Of a stretch of DNA of 64,000 nucleotides, positions 1 through 8,913 are shown piece after piece; the first letter of the stretch is position 1; each line of letters starts with the position of its first letter. Made by a program: the position numbers and the translations under genes. Origin of the DNA: Pseudomonas sp. 102515 (GTDB lineage: Bacteria; Pseudomonadota; Gammaproteobacteria; Pseudomonadales; Pseudomonadaceae); the NCBI RefSeq assembly GCF_031085165.1, contig NZ_JAVHTY010000003.1:62001-126000 (forward strand), in the 5' to 3' direction. Under the pieces are notes generated by a model, which worked only from the letters and a program-made list of their open reading frames with translations, made no database searches and had not been told where the DNA came from.

Positions 1-2
1 TG

Positions 3-557
3 CTGGCTGGTCTGTCCGCGCGGGCGGCGCTGCTCTGGTTGCTGCTGTTCGGTGCCGCCGGGCTCAGCGTCGCCCTGTCGAAGATCGCCTTCTTCGGCTG
101 GGGCCTGGGCATTCCCCGCCTGGACTTCACCGGATTCAGCGGCCATTCCATGCTGGTGGGCAGCGTGCTGCCGGTCCTCGGCTGGCTGCTGGCCAGCCGG
201 GCGCGGTCGTCGCTGCAGCTGACCGCAGCCGCCCTCGGCGCGCTGTGCGCCCTGCTCATCGCCATCTCGCGGGTGGTGCTGGGCTATCACTCGATCTCGG
301 AAGTGGTGACCGGCCTGCCCATCGGCTACGCCGCCAGCGGCAGCCTGCTGTGGCTGCTGCGTGGCCAGGAGGTCAACCTCAAACCGCGCCAGGCCGCCCT
401 GGGCGCCAGCCTGCTGCTGTTGCCCCTGTTGTTGCTGCATGGCACCAACGCCCCGACGCAACGGGTGCTGGAACGTCTGGCGGTGAAATTCGCCGACGAG
501 CAGAATCCCTGGACCCGCGCCCATCAGCGTGCCGGGGTGGCACCGCTGCAGAATTGA
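3..557 (+). CDS. PAP2-family phosphatase, 5' end outside window
   Basis: The frame is open from the first bases of the window, so the N-terminus is missing. The visible part is a polytopic membrane protein with several hydrophobic segments. It carries the two C-terminal PAP2 (type 2 phosphatidic acid phosphatase) signatures: SGHSM, the PSGH-type motif, and SRVVLGYHSISE, the SR-x5-H-x3-D motif. In the latter the last acidic residue is Glu rather than Asp. The family dephosphorylates lipid phosphates or undecaprenyl diphosphate at the membrane; the substrate here is unknown. The gene stands alone, with a hairpin terminator downstream. Confidence 0.8.
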   Translation: MAGLSARAALLWLLLFGAAGLSVALSKIAFFGWGLGIPRLDFTGFSGHSMLVGSVLPVLGWLLASRARSSLQLTAAALGALCALLIAISRVVLGYHSISEVVTGLPIGYAASGSLLWLLRGQEVNLKPRQAALGASLLLLPLLLLHGTNAPTQRVLERLAVKFADEQNPWTRAHQRAGVAPLQN

Positions 558-632
558 GGGACTCAGCCTCGGCGCGTGCAATAGACGGCACCGCGGCTGG
601 CGAATACCCAGAGGGCTCCTAGACTGGCAGAA

Positions 633-668
633 GCCCCGACGTTCCCGGGGTGAACGCCGGGGCCTTTC
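633..668 (+). terminator. Rho-independent-type terminator after the PAP2 gene
   Basis: A 12-bp stem (633-644 with 652-663, one mismatch) encloses a 7-nt loop and is followed by a short CTTTC tract. It lies between the PAP2 stop codon and the next gene on the same strand, so it probably separates the two transcripts. Confidence 0.6.
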
Positions 669-707
669 GCCCCTCCTATCTAAGTCAGCCCTTGCCGAGT
701 CGTCCGC

Positions 708-1757
708 ATGCGCTACTGCCTCCCCCTTGTCTGCAGCCTGGTGCTCACCGGGCTGCCCGTGTCACCCGTGGCGGCTGCCGAGTCCCTGCGACTCTATACC
801 TGGGAAGGCTACTTCAGTGACACCCTGCTGCAGCGCTGGGCCAAGGCCCACCCCTCCGTGCAGGAAATCCATTTCGACAGCAGTGACGTGCGCGACGCGA
901 CCCTGGCGCGCGGCGATGTCGATCTCGACCTGGTGGTGATCAACGAGGTCAGTGCCACCCGCCTTGGCCAGGACGGCCTGCTGACACGCATCGACCCCCA
1001 GCGCCTGCCCCATCTGAGCGAGCTCGACCCGCACTGGCGCCAGAGTTGCGGCGACTATGCCGTGCCCTACGTCTGGGGCACCCTGGGCCTGCTCTATCGC
1101 AGCGACCGCCTGGCCCAGGCGCCCTCGTCCTGGCAGCCGCTGCTGCAGCCGGAGCCAGCCTTGCACGGTCATATCGCCATGCTCGAAGACCATGACGATC
1201 TGCTGGTCGCCCCCCTGATCACCCTGGGCGCGGCCATCAACAGCGACGATCCCGAGGTGCTCCGGCGCAGCTTCGCCCTGCTCAGGGCCCAGGCCCCGGC
1301 GGTGCTGACCTATCAGTACGTGGTCAGCGCGCTGCGCAATCCGGCCTACAGCGATCGCATCGAGCTGGCCCTGGGCTACAGTGGCGACCAGCACCTGCTC
1401 AATGCCGCGACGCCCGGGCAGCCCTGGCGCTTCGTCACGCCCCGCGAAGGCAGCCTGCTGTGGGTGGACTGCGTGGCCCTGCTCAGCAGCTCCCGGCACC
1501 AGGCGGCCGCCTGGCGTTTCATCGATTTCCTCAACGAGCCGCGCAATGCCGTGCTGGCGACCGAGGAACTGCACCTGGCGACCCCCAATGCTGGCGCCCT
1601 GCGCCTGCTGCCGGCAGACCTGCGCGAGGATCCCAGCCTGTTCCCCCCCGACGACGTGCTCGCCCGCAGCCAGGTCTTTCGTGAAGGCCCGCCCGACACC
1701 TTCCAAACCCGGCAACGCATCGGCAGCGCTCTGGTAGGTCGCCATGACGCTCAATAG
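708..1757 (+). CDS. PotD-like polyamine-type periplasmic binding protein, likely signalling partner of the next gene
   Basis: The 349-aa protein has a Sec signal peptide (about residues 1-24, ending VAAA). The mature start LRLYTWEGYFSD is typical of the spermidine/putrescine-binding PotD/PotF family, as is the internal VPYVWGTLGLLYRSD segment. No ABC permease or ATPase gene is nearby. Instead its last 14 bases overlap a GGDEF-EAL membrane protein. That pairing is known for NspS-MbaA of Vibrio cholerae, where the binding protein reports periplasmic polyamines to a c-di-GMP enzyme. The sensory role is inferred from gene context. The ligand could be a polyamine or another small organic compound. 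Confidence 0.8.
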   Translation: MRYCLPLVCSLVLTGLPVSPVAAAESLRLYTWEGYFSDTLLQRWAKAHPSVQEIHFDSSDVRDATLARGDVDLDLVVINEVSATRLGQDGLLTRIDPQRLPHLSELDPHWRQSCGDYAVPYVWGTLGLLYRSDRLAQAPSSWQPLLQPEPALHGHIAMLEDHDDLLVAPLITLGAAINSDDPEVLRRSFALLRAQAPAVLTYQYVVSALRNPAYSDRIELALGYSGDQHLLNAATPGQPWRFVTPREGSLLWVDCVALLSSSRHQAAAWRFIDFLNEPRNAVLATEELHLATPNAGALRLLPADLREDPSLFPPDDVLARSQVFREGPPDTFQTRQRIGSALVGRHDAQ

Positions 1758-4068
1758 GCGCGCCCTGCTGCTGATCCTGCCGGTCGCCCTGCTCTGCAGC
1801 CTGACCCTGGTGGGGCTGGGCTACACGGTGCAGCGCGAGGCGGTGATCGGCCTCGAACGCTCACGGCTCAACCATGACCTGGCGGCGCTGGAAACCACCT
1901 ATCGTGAATACGATCACTTCAGCCGCAACCTGCTCTATGCCCTGTCCAACAGCGCCGCCCTGGGCAACTTCCTGCGGCAGACCGAGGTGCCCTATCGTAA
2001 CGAAGCCCTGGGTACCCAGCTGCAACTGGCGGTGCGCCAGCTTGCTGGCGACGATGCGCCCAGCCACATCTCCCTGGCGATCGCCCGCCCTGATCTCAGC
2101 CTGGCGTACTACTACGAGCGCAGCGGCGATCCCTTCGCCCAGCTGAGCGGCGTTCAGCATCAGTTGCTCGCACGCCTGGCCAAGGAGCTGAACGGTCCGC
2201 TGGAGCGGCGCGACTATCTGCTCGACGAACAGGGGCGCTCACTGCTGGTGGCGACCACCTCGCTGCTGCCGAGCACCGCCGGACCGCCCCTGCCGGGCCA
2301 GCGCGGCCTGGCGATGACGCTGCAACTGGCGGTCAGTGCGGACCGGATGGAAGCCCTGCGCCTCAGCCTGGAGCAGAGCTATGGCGCGCCCCTGGAATTC
2401 ACCCGGACACCGCCCACCCGCACCAGCGATTTCAGTGCCATCGAGCGACTGTCGCCTGATCTCTATGTCCGCCTGACTCCGGACCCGGAGCGCCTGGACA
2501 AGGAGTTGCGCCGCCTGGCGATCGCCTACTTCAGCGGCGGCCTGCTGGTGACCCTGGCCTGCATCCTGGTGCTGATCGTGCTGATCCGCCGCTACATCAC
2601 CCGGCCCATCGCCCGCCTGGACAGCCAGCTCACGGAGGTGCTGGAAGGCCAGCGCCAGGCGCTCGAAACCGGCGACGAACCCGGCGAGATCGGCCATCTG
2701 GGCGCCAACATGAAGCGCCTGCACGACAACAACCTGGCCATCCTGGCGCAATTGCGCACGGCCTTGCGCACCGACGTCCTCACGCAGATCGGCAACCGCC
2801 GCTATTTCCAGCTCATGGGCGAATCCTGGCTGGCGGGCAAGCCGGACGGTCGCCGTATCGCCCTGCTCTATTTCGGCCTCGACCACTTCAAGTCGGTGAA
2901 CGACAGATTCAGCCACGAGGTGGGCGATGAACTGCTGCAGGCCGTGGCCCGGCAGACGCAGCACCTGCTCGAAGCCCATCGGGTGGACAACGAGCTGGTA
3001 TTCACGCGCCTGGCAGGCGATGAATTCGCCATCCTGCTGCGCGGCCCGGCGGCGGCGACCGATGCCCTCGCCCTGGGTCACCAGCTGCAGCAGAACTACG
3101 CCAACGGTACCCTGGTTGGCGAACGCCGCTATGCCGTGACCCTGAGCATCGGCCTGGCGGCCCCCGAAGCGCCGCTGGATCTAGCCGATCTGCTGGCCCA
3201 GGCCGACCTGGCCCTGGAGCGGGCCAAGAACGAAGGCGGCAATCGCCTGGTGCATTTCACCCCGGAACTGGCCGCGCGACAGCGCCGCCAGGATTTGCTG
3301 GACGAGCACCTGCGGCGGATGGATCCGGACGAGGAATTCCACCTCGTCTACATGCCGGCGGTCGACAACAACGGCCAGGTGCGCTCCGCCGAAACCCTGC
3401 TGCGCTGGAATTCGCCGCGCCTCGGCCCGGTATCACCGGCGGAATTCATCCCCATCGCCGAACGCCAGGGGCACTTCCGCTGGATCGATCGCTGGGTGGT
3501 GGACCAGGCCTGCCGCGAATATCCGGCGCTGCAGGAGGTGTTGGGCGGCGAGCTGGTGCTGTCCGTCAACCTGTCGTCCGCGCAACTGGACCAGGCCGAC
3601 ATCGTCCCCTATCTGCGCGAGCGGGTACGCCACCACGGCGTCGATCCGGGGCACCTGGAACTGGAGTTCACCGAGACCTTCGCCGCCGAGCTGAACGAGC
3701 GGACCCTAGGGCTGCTGCACGAGCTGCGCGCCGAGGGCTTTCGCGTGGCCATCGATGACTTCGGCGTCGGCTACACCTCCATCCAGCAGGTCACCGACTA
3801 TCCCGCCGACACCATCAAGTTCGACCGGCTCATCGTCGAGCGCCTCAGCCAGCCCGGCAACCAAGCCAGCCTGGATGCGCTCATCGCCTTCTGCCATGCC
3901 CGAAACGCCCAGGTGATCGCCGAGGGCGTGGACACCGAACTCAAGCAGTTCTGCCTGCAACAGGCCGGTTGCGATCTCCTGCAGGGCTTCCTGGTCTGCC
4001 CACCACGGCGCCTGGATGAATTGCGCGACTGGCAGCGCCAGCGCCTGGGCGATTCCAGCCGGGTCTAG
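1744..4068 (+). CDS. Membrane GGDEF-EAL c-di-GMP enzyme, MbaA-like
   Basis: The 774-aa protein has TM1 at about residues 7-28, a periplasmic domain of about 235 aa, TM2 at about 262-281 followed by HAMP, GGDEF at about 340-515 and EAL at about 515-770. The GGDEF signature is AGDEF (about 424-428), which can still be active. EAL motifs are mostly kept: ETLLRW in place of EALLRW, LEFTE, DDFGVGYTSI, KFDRLIV, AEGVDTE and QGFL. Synthesis and breakdown of c-di-GMP are therefore both possible. The start overlaps the upstream binding-protein gene by 14 bases, implying translational coupling and shared function. The periplasmic domain is long enough to dock a binding protein. Confidence 0.9.
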   Translation: MTLNRRALLLILPVALLCSLTLVGLGYTVQREAVIGLERSRLNHDLAALETTYREYDHFSRNLLYALSNSAALGNFLRQTEVPYRNEALGTQLQLAVRQLAGDDAPSHISLAIARPDLSLAYYYERSGDPFAQLSGVQHQLLARLAKELNGPLERRDYLLDEQGRSLLVATTSLLPSTAGPPLPGQRGLAMTLQLAVSADRMEALRLSLEQSYGAPLEFTRTPPTRTSDFSAIERLSPDLYVRLTPDPERLDKELRRLAIAYFSGGLLVTLACILVLIVLIRRYITRPIARLDSQLTEVLEGQRQALETGDEPGEIGHLGANMKRLHDNNLAILAQLRTALRTDVLTQIGNRRYFQLMGESWLAGKPDGRRIALLYFGLDHFKSVNDRFSHEVGDELLQAVARQTQHLLEAHRVDNELVFTRLAGDEFAILLRGPAAATDALALGHQLQQNYANGTLVGERRYAVTLSIGLAAPEAPLDLADLLAQADLALERAKNEGGNRLVHFTPELAARQRRQDLLDEHLRRMDPDEEFHLVYMPAVDNNGQVRSAETLLRWNSPRLGPVSPAEFIPIAERQGHFRWIDRWVVDQACREYPALQEVLGGELVLSVNLSSAQLDQADIVPYLRERVRHHGVDPGHLELEFTETFAAELNERTLGLLHELRAEGFRVAIDDFGVGYTSIQQVTDYPADTIKFDRLIVERLSQPGNQASLDALIAFCHARNAQVIAEGVDTELKQFCLQQAGCDLLQGFLVCPPRRLDELRDWQRQRLGDSSRV

Positions 4069-4070
4069 CG

Positions 4071-4105
4071 GCGATGCCCACTGACAGCCCTTCGGTGGGC
4101 ATCGC
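4071..4105. terminator. Intergenic hairpin between convergent genes
   Basis: A perfect 11-bp inverted repeat (GCGATGCCCAC at 4071-4081, complement at 4095-4105) with a 13-nt loop sits between the GGDEF-EAL gene and the convergent estA. There is no T tract on either side, so it may act as an mRNA 3'-end stabiliser or a weak bidirectional terminator. Confidence 0.45.
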
Positions 4106-4119
4106 TCGGATCGCTGCGC

Positions 4120-6057
4120 TTAGAAGTCCAGCGACAGGCCCAGGCCTACACCCTGCTGATGGGTATCGCCCGCACCGGCATAGCTGTAGCCGCCGCGCAG
4201 GGTCAGTTCCGGCGTCAACCGCTGGACCACGCCCAGACTCAGCCGGGTGCGGTCGCTGTCGGGCTGGTAGCCGTCCAGGGTGTAGTCCAGACCCGGTACG
4301 CTGTTCAGGCGCATGGTCACGTCACGGGTGCCGTCGGCGAATTCCCGTTCGCGGCCCAGGTCGGCGAACAGCGCCGTGGCCGGTGCGAGTTGCCAACGCC
4401 CCTGCAGGCCCAGCCCCAGCCGCCGCGAGGTACTCGACTGGTCGTCGAATTCCAGCGCCGTGGCGTCGTTGCCGCGCTCCCGGTAGCCGTCCACCTGGAC
4501 GCGGGCATAGTCGGCGCTGAGATAGGGGCTCAGGTGCCAGGGACTGCCGGCCGCCGCCAGGTCGTACCCCAGCCGCGCCGACAGGGCGCGCAGGTCGCCG
4601 TCGGTATCGCCCTGTTCGCTGCGGGTGGTCGGGCCGAGGGCGAAGTGCCGGCTCAGATCGTCGTAGTCCAGCCGCCCACCGGTGGCGGTGAGATCGCCCC
4701 AGAGGCGCTCGCCCTGGTACTGGGCGAAGGCGCTGAGCAGATAGCTGTTGAGGCGATAGTCGGAATCGGCCGCGCCAGGCTCCAGGTGCTGGCGCGCGAC
4801 GCCGGCGGCCACGCCGAGGCGCCACACCTCGCTAAGTCGATAGCTGCCACCCAGGTCCAGGCTGTAGCCGTTGCCATCGCCGCCGGCGGTGCTGCGCTGG
4901 TCGTCGACGTCCAGGCGCCGCGCGCTGGTATCCACATAGCCCTGCCAGCGCCCCACCGGCTGCCAGGCATGCCAGTCGCCCAGCCAGCGCTGGTGCAGGC
5001 CATCCTGGTGCGCCCTGAGGGTGGACTGGGCCATCTCCGGCAACAGGGTGACCTCCCAGGGCGCCGCCAGCAGCGAATAGGCGTAGTCGGCGATCAGCCG
5101 CTGACCGGTGATGGTCGGGTGGACACGATCGTTGAACAGCAGCTGGCTGGGATCGGCCGCCGCCGCACCCAGGCCATAGGTGGTGTTGCGGGTGCAGCTG
5201 TCACCGCTGAAGCAGGTCCCGGTGAGATTCTGCCCGCTGGCCAGGCCATAGCGGTCCGGTTCGGCCACCACCTCGGCCAGCAGCTGGGGCACGTTGAGGC
5301 CGATGATCTCGGCGTCGATGCCGGCCAGACGCGCGACCAACGCCTGGTTGTAGACCCGGCTCAGGGCCGAGCTGGCCGCCTGTTGCGGCGAACCGGCCAG
5401 GGCCGGGGTCTGGCCGATGTCGGGCAGCAGCCAGACCACCATATAGCGCGCACCGGCCTGCTGCAGTGCAGCGACACCGTCGCCCAGGCGATTGGCCGCG
5501 GCCGCCGCGCTGGCCGGCGAGGTGACCAGCCCCTGGAGGAAGTCGTTGCCCCCGCCGCTGATGTAGAACAGGGTGCTGGGATCCAGGCTCAGTCCCTGAC
5601 TGGCGAGCCCGGGCAGATAGCCGTCACGGCTGCGCAAGGTCAGGCCAGCCACCGCCACCACCGAGCCGTTGCGGGCGGTGATGGCATCGCGGATCTGCGC
5701 CGTGGTGTAGCCGCCCGTGGCCCAGTTGTCGCCATCGCTCAGCCCCAGCAGCCGATTGATCACCGAGGTCGAGGCGTCCAGGGTACGGACATCGAAGCCC
5801 AGTCGCTGGCCGAGCAGGATCGAGGACACCGGTCCGGTCACCGCGCCGCTGGCCGGGCTGTAGCCAGGGCCGACGCGGTTGGTGAATCTGAGACCGGCAC
5901 CCGTGACCCGGGTGTCGGGAAATTGCCCGGCATCGAGCAGGCTGTCGCCGAACACGGTGAAGCCACCGTAGGGATTGGGAGCCGCCTGGGCGGTTGCCGC
6001 GAGCGCCGTGGCCAGGGCGATGGCCAGCGGCAGGCGTTGCCTGAGGAAAGATGTCAT
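4120..6057 (-). CDS. estA: GDSL autotransporter esterase EstA
   Basis: The 645-aa outer-membrane esterase is of the SGNH/GDSL type. The start at 6057 is chosen over an in-frame upstream Met because it has AAGGA about 8 nt upstream and directly begins a signal peptide (about residues 1-25). The passenger has block I FGDSLLDAG (nucleophile Ser39), GGNDF (block III) and DRVHP (the DxxH block V with catalytic Asp and His). The last 270 or so residues form an autotransporter beta-barrel ending in LSLDF, with the terminal Phe recognised by BAM. P. aeruginosa EstA has nearly the same length and is tied to rhamnolipid production and motility. It would hydrolyse short- to medium-chain esters at the cell surface. 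Confidence 0.95.
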   Translation of the reverse strand: MTSFLRQRLPLAIALATALAATAQAAPNPYGGFTVFGDSLLDAGQFPDTRVTGAGLRFTNRVGPGYSPASGAVTGPVSSILLGQRLGFDVRTLDASTSVINRLLGLSDGDNWATGGYTTAQIRDAITARNGSVVAVAGLTLRSRDGYLPGLASQGLSLDPSTLFYISGGGNDFLQGLVTSPASAAAAANRLGDGVAALQQAGARYMVVWLLPDIGQTPALAGSPQQAASSALSRVYNQALVARLAGIDAEIIGLNVPQLLAEVVAEPDRYGLASGQNLTGTCFSGDSCTRNTTYGLGAAAADPSQLLFNDRVHPTITGQRLIADYAYSLLAAPWEVTLLPEMAQSTLRAHQDGLHQRWLGDWHAWQPVGRWQGYVDTSARRLDVDDQRSTAGGDGNGYSLDLGGSYRLSEVWRLGVAAGVARQHLEPGAADSDYRLNSYLLSAFAQYQGERLWGDLTATGGRLDYDDLSRHFALGPTTRSEQGDTDGDLRALSARLGYDLAAAGSPWHLSPYLSADYARVQVDGYRERGNDATALEFDDQSSTSRRLGLGLQGRWQLAPATALFADLGREREFADGTRDVTMRLNSVPGLDYTLDGYQPDSDRTRLSLGVVQRLTPELTLRGGYSYAGAGDTHQQGVGLGLSLDF

Positions 6058-6289
6058 GCCTGCATCCTTGATTGTTGTTATCGGAGCACGCGTCAGGGCG
6101 TGTCGCCTCACGCTAGACGGTTTTTGTGTCCCTGTATCCGGAGGTGGACAAAAAAGTACGAGACGTTCGTGGCAGAGCTGGAAGGCGGGAGCCAGAGGGG
6201 CTGCTCGGGCAATGGCGCAACGGGAAGCCGCTGCGGTTGCGCTCGCACCTCGAGCCCTGCCAAGGGCCGGAACACCTCTGGATGATTGG

Positions 6290-6365
6290 GGGGTGTTGGG
6301 CTTCGCTGCGCTCAGCCCAACCTACCCGGGGCCGCTTTCCCTCTCTCCCCATGGGAGAGGGTTGA
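6290..6365. repeat. REP-like palindromes upstream of estA
   Basis: The 346-bp gap 6058-6403 has no credible gene. It contains GTTGGGCT/AGCCCAAC arms (6295-6302 and 6314-6321) around a short loop, the same core as other intergenic repeats in this window. It also contains a second palindrome with CCCTCTC/GAGAGGG arms (6340-6362). Short open frames on both strands here have low-complexity composition and no ribosome binding sites. Confidence 0.6.
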
Positions 6366-6403
6366 GGCGAGCGAGCCGCCGGATCCCACTACCGCGACTT
6401 ACC

Positions 6404-6793
6404 TCACTGCCCCAGCTTGCCCGCCTCGCAACCGGTGCTGGCGCATTCGCGCAGGCGCTCCTTGAGGGTCTCCAGGCGGCTGTCGGTCAGGCTGACGGCG
6501 CAGTCCAGGTTGACGAAGTAGCCATCGGCTTCCTCGCGGGCGCACTGGCTGTCGCGCTGCTTGATCCAGGCCAGCTGGCTCTGCTTGAGCACGGCCTGCT
6601 GATCGGCCGGCAGCTGCTTGCGCAGTTCGCCATAGGTCTGGTTCAGCGACTTGTCGCTCTGGGCGAACAGGTTGCTGGCGCAGTAGACGGTATCGAAGGC
6701 ATTGCGCGGCGTGCCGCAACCGGCGGCCTGGGCCATGGCGAAAGCGCAGAGACCGGTCAGGGTCAGGGCGGCGACGAGGGTAGTCTTGAGCAT
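6404..6793 (-). CDS. LprI-family (DUF1311) secreted protein
   Basis: The 129-aa protein starts at the ATG at 6793, which has AGGA upstream and opens a clear signal peptide (about residues 1-23). An in-frame ORF extends further upstream but lacks a signal peptide. The mature part carries the DUF1311/LprI pattern: paired Cys near the N-terminus (CGTPRNAFDTVYC), a YGELRKQL helix and QLAWIKQRDSQC. The family is named for the mycobacterial lysozyme inhibitor LprI. In pseudomonads the function is mostly untested. It is likely periplasmic and disulfide-stabilised, with six or seven Cys. Lysozyme inhibition is possible but only an inference from the family name. Confidence 0.85.
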   Translation of the reverse strand: MLKTTLVAALTLTGLCAFAMAQAAGCGTPRNAFDTVYCASNLFAQSDKSLNQTYGELRKQLPADQQAVLKQSQLAWIKQRDSQCAREEADGYFVNLDCAVSLTDSRLETLKERLRECASTGCEAGKLGQ

Positions 6794-6894
6794 GGCAGCA
6801 TCCTGCAAAAGGGGCCGTCCCGAGTGGCGCGGCCGTAGGGCAAAGCTAGCAGAGCCGTTGGTTCCGCGCGCGGCATCCGCCGAAAAACAGGCAA

Positions 6895-6918
6895 CAAAAA
6901 AGCGCCCGAAGGCGCTTT
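6895..6918 (-). terminator. Intrinsic terminator of typA
   Basis: Read on the minus strand, AGCGCC-TTCG-GGCGCT is followed by six or more T. The stem is 6901-6906 with 6911-6916 and the tract is at 6895-6900. The ultrastable TTCG loop and U tract immediately downstream of the typA stop make this a strong call. Confidence 0.85.
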
Positions 6919-6938
6919 CCTGCATGACCCGAGCGGGA

Positions 6939-8756
6939 TCAGACCTTGGAACGCTCGAAGCGCTTGCGGTCGTTCTCGTTCAGGAATTTCTTGCGCAGAC
7001 GGATGGACTTGGGCGTCACTTCCACCAGCTCGTCGTCGGCGATGAATTCCAGCGCCTGCTCGAGGGTGAACTTGATCGGCGGCACCAGGGCGATGACTTC
7101 GTCCTTGCCCGAAGCGCGCATGTTGTCCAGCTTCTTGCCCTTGGTGGGGTTGAGCACCAGGTCGTTGTCACGGCTGTTGATGCCGCACAGCTGGCCTTCG
7201 TAGATCTCGTCGCCCGGAGCCAGGAACAGCTTGCCACGGCTCTGCAGGGTTTCCAGCGAGTAGGTCAGCGCGGTACCGGTGGCCATGGAGACCAGCACGC
7301 CGTTCTGACGGTTGCTCACTTCACCGGCCTTGATCGGGCCGTAGTGGCTGAAGGTCGAGGTCAGGATGCCGCTGCCCGAGGTCAGGGTCAGGAAGTTGTT
7401 ACGGAAGCCGATCAGGCCACGCGCCGGGATGGTGTATTCCAGGCGGATACGACCCTTGCCGTCGGGGATCATGTTGGTCAGATCGCCCTTGCGCAGACCC
7501 ATCTGCTCCATCACCGAGCCCTGGTGCTGCTCTTCGATGTCGATGGTGACGTTCTCGTAGGGCTCCTGCTTCTCGCCGTCCTTCTCGATGATCACCACTT
7601 CCGGACGGCCCACGGCCATCTCGAAGCCTTCGCGGCGCATGTTCTCGATCAGTACCGACAGGTGCAGCTCGCCACGACCGGAGACCTTGAACTTCTCGGC
7701 GGACTCGCCCGGCTCGACGCGCAGGGCCACGTTGTGCAGCAGTTCCTTCTCCAGACGGTCCTTGATGTTGCGGCTGGTGACGAACTTGCCTTCACGACCG
7801 GCGAACGGCGAGTCGTTGACCTGGAAGGTCATGCTCACGGTCGGCTGGTCGACGGTCAGCGGCGGACGGGCTTCGACGTTCTGCGGATCGCACAGGGTGT
7901 CGGAGATGAACAGCTCGTCCATGCCCGAGACGCAGACGATGTCGCCGGCTTCGGCTTCGGCCACTTCCACGCGCTGCAGGCCGGAGTGGCCCATGATCTT
8001 GAGGATACGACCGTTGCGCTTGCTGCCGTCGTCGCTGATGGCCACCACCGGGGTATTGGCCTTGATGCGGCCACGGGCGATACGACCGATGCCGATCACG
8101 CCGAGGAAGCTGTTGTAGTCCAGCTGGGAGATCTGCATCTGGAAGGGACCGTCCAGGTCGACCTGGGGGGCCGGGACGTGGTCGACGATGGCCTGGAACA
8201 GGGCATCCATGTTGTCGTCCATCTTCTCGTGGTCGAGCCCTGCGATGCCGTTCAGGGCACTGGCGTAGACGATCGGGAAGTCCAGCTGCTCATCGGTGGC
8301 GCCGAGGTTGTCGAACAGGTCGAAGATCTGGTCGATGACCCAGTCCGGGCGCGCGCCGGGACGGTCGATCTTGTTGACCACCACGATCGGACGCAGGCCG
8401 GCCTTGAAGGCCTTCTGGGTCACGAAGCGGGTCTGCGGCATGGGGCCGTCCTGGGCGTCGACCACCAGCAGCACGGAGTCGACCATGGACATCACGCGCT
8501 CCACCTCGCCACCGAAGTCGGCGTGGCCGGGGGTGTCGACGATGTTGATGTTGTAGTCCTTCCACTTCAGCGCGGTGTTCTTGGCCAGGATGGTGATGCC
8601 ACGTTCCTTTTCCTGGTCGTTGCTGTCCATCACCCGCTCGTTTTCCGCTTCTTTGCGGTCCAGGGTGCCGGACAGGCGCAGCAGCTTGTCGACGAGGGTG
8701 GTTTTGCCATGGTCGACGTGCGCGATGATGGCGATGTTGCGTAGATTCTCGATCAC
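6939..8756 (-). CDS. typA: Ribosome-associated GTPase TypA/BipA
   Basis: The 605-aa translational GTPase has the G1 motif [10 protein letters not shown], the G3 motif [12 protein letters not shown] and the G4 motif NKID, all in the first 140 residues. These are followed by the EF-G-like domains II, III and V and the TypA-specific C-terminus. Length and motifs fit the family, which binds 70S ribosomes and helps large-subunit assembly at low temperature and under stress. The gene is monocistronic with its own terminator and lies downstream of thiI on the same strand, as in P. aeruginosa. Confidence 0.98.
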   Translation of the reverse strand: MIENLRNIAIIAHVDHGKTTLVDKLLRLSGTLDRKEAENERVMDSNDQEKERGITILAKNTALKWKDYNINIVDTPGHADFGGEVERVMSMVDSVLLVVDAQDGPMPQTRFVTQKAFKAGLRPIVVVNKIDRPGARPDWVIDQIFDLFDNLGATDEQLDFPIVYASALNGIAGLDHEKMDDNMDALFQAIVDHVPAPQVDLDGPFQMQISQLDYNSFLGVIGIGRIARGRIKANTPVVAISDDGSKRNGRILKIMGHSGLQRVEVAEAEAGDIVCVSGMDELFISDTLCDPQNVEARPPLTVDQPTVSMTFQVNDSPFAGREGKFVTSRNIKDRLEKELLHNVALRVEPGESAEKFKVSGRGELHLSVLIENMRREGFEMAVGRPEVVIIEKDGEKQEPYENVTIDIEEQHQGSVMEQMGLRKGDLTNMIPDGKGRIRLEYTIPARGLIGFRNNFLTLTSGSGILTSTFSHYGPIKAGEVSNRQNGVLVSMATGTALTYSLETLQSRGKLFLAPGDEIYEGQLCGINSRDNDLVLNPTKGKKLDNMRASGKDEVIALVPPIKFTLEQALEFIADDELVEVTPKSIRLRKKFLNENDRKRFERSKV

Positions 8757-8913
8757 AGTGGTGTTCTCGGTATAGAAATGAAGGAGCTTCAGCCAGCAGG
8801 CTGACAGCCGGAGATTGCAAAGGCGCGAAACGCGGCCGACCGGTACGTGGCCGGTGGGCTAGAAGGGGTCGGGAGGGCGGTGGCGGATACTGCCACCCAG
8901 CAGGCCCGGCTGC

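Noticed and set aside
4159-6285. Long plus-strand open frame opposite estA
   Set aside because: It mirrors estA codon positions in GC-rich DNA, has low-complexity Ala/Gly/Arg/Gln content and no ribosome binding site. estA has full catalytic and barrel motifs.
6113-6365. Small open frames on both strands upstream of estA
   Set aside because: They cover REP-like palindromes, lack ribosome binding sites and have no recognisable domain.
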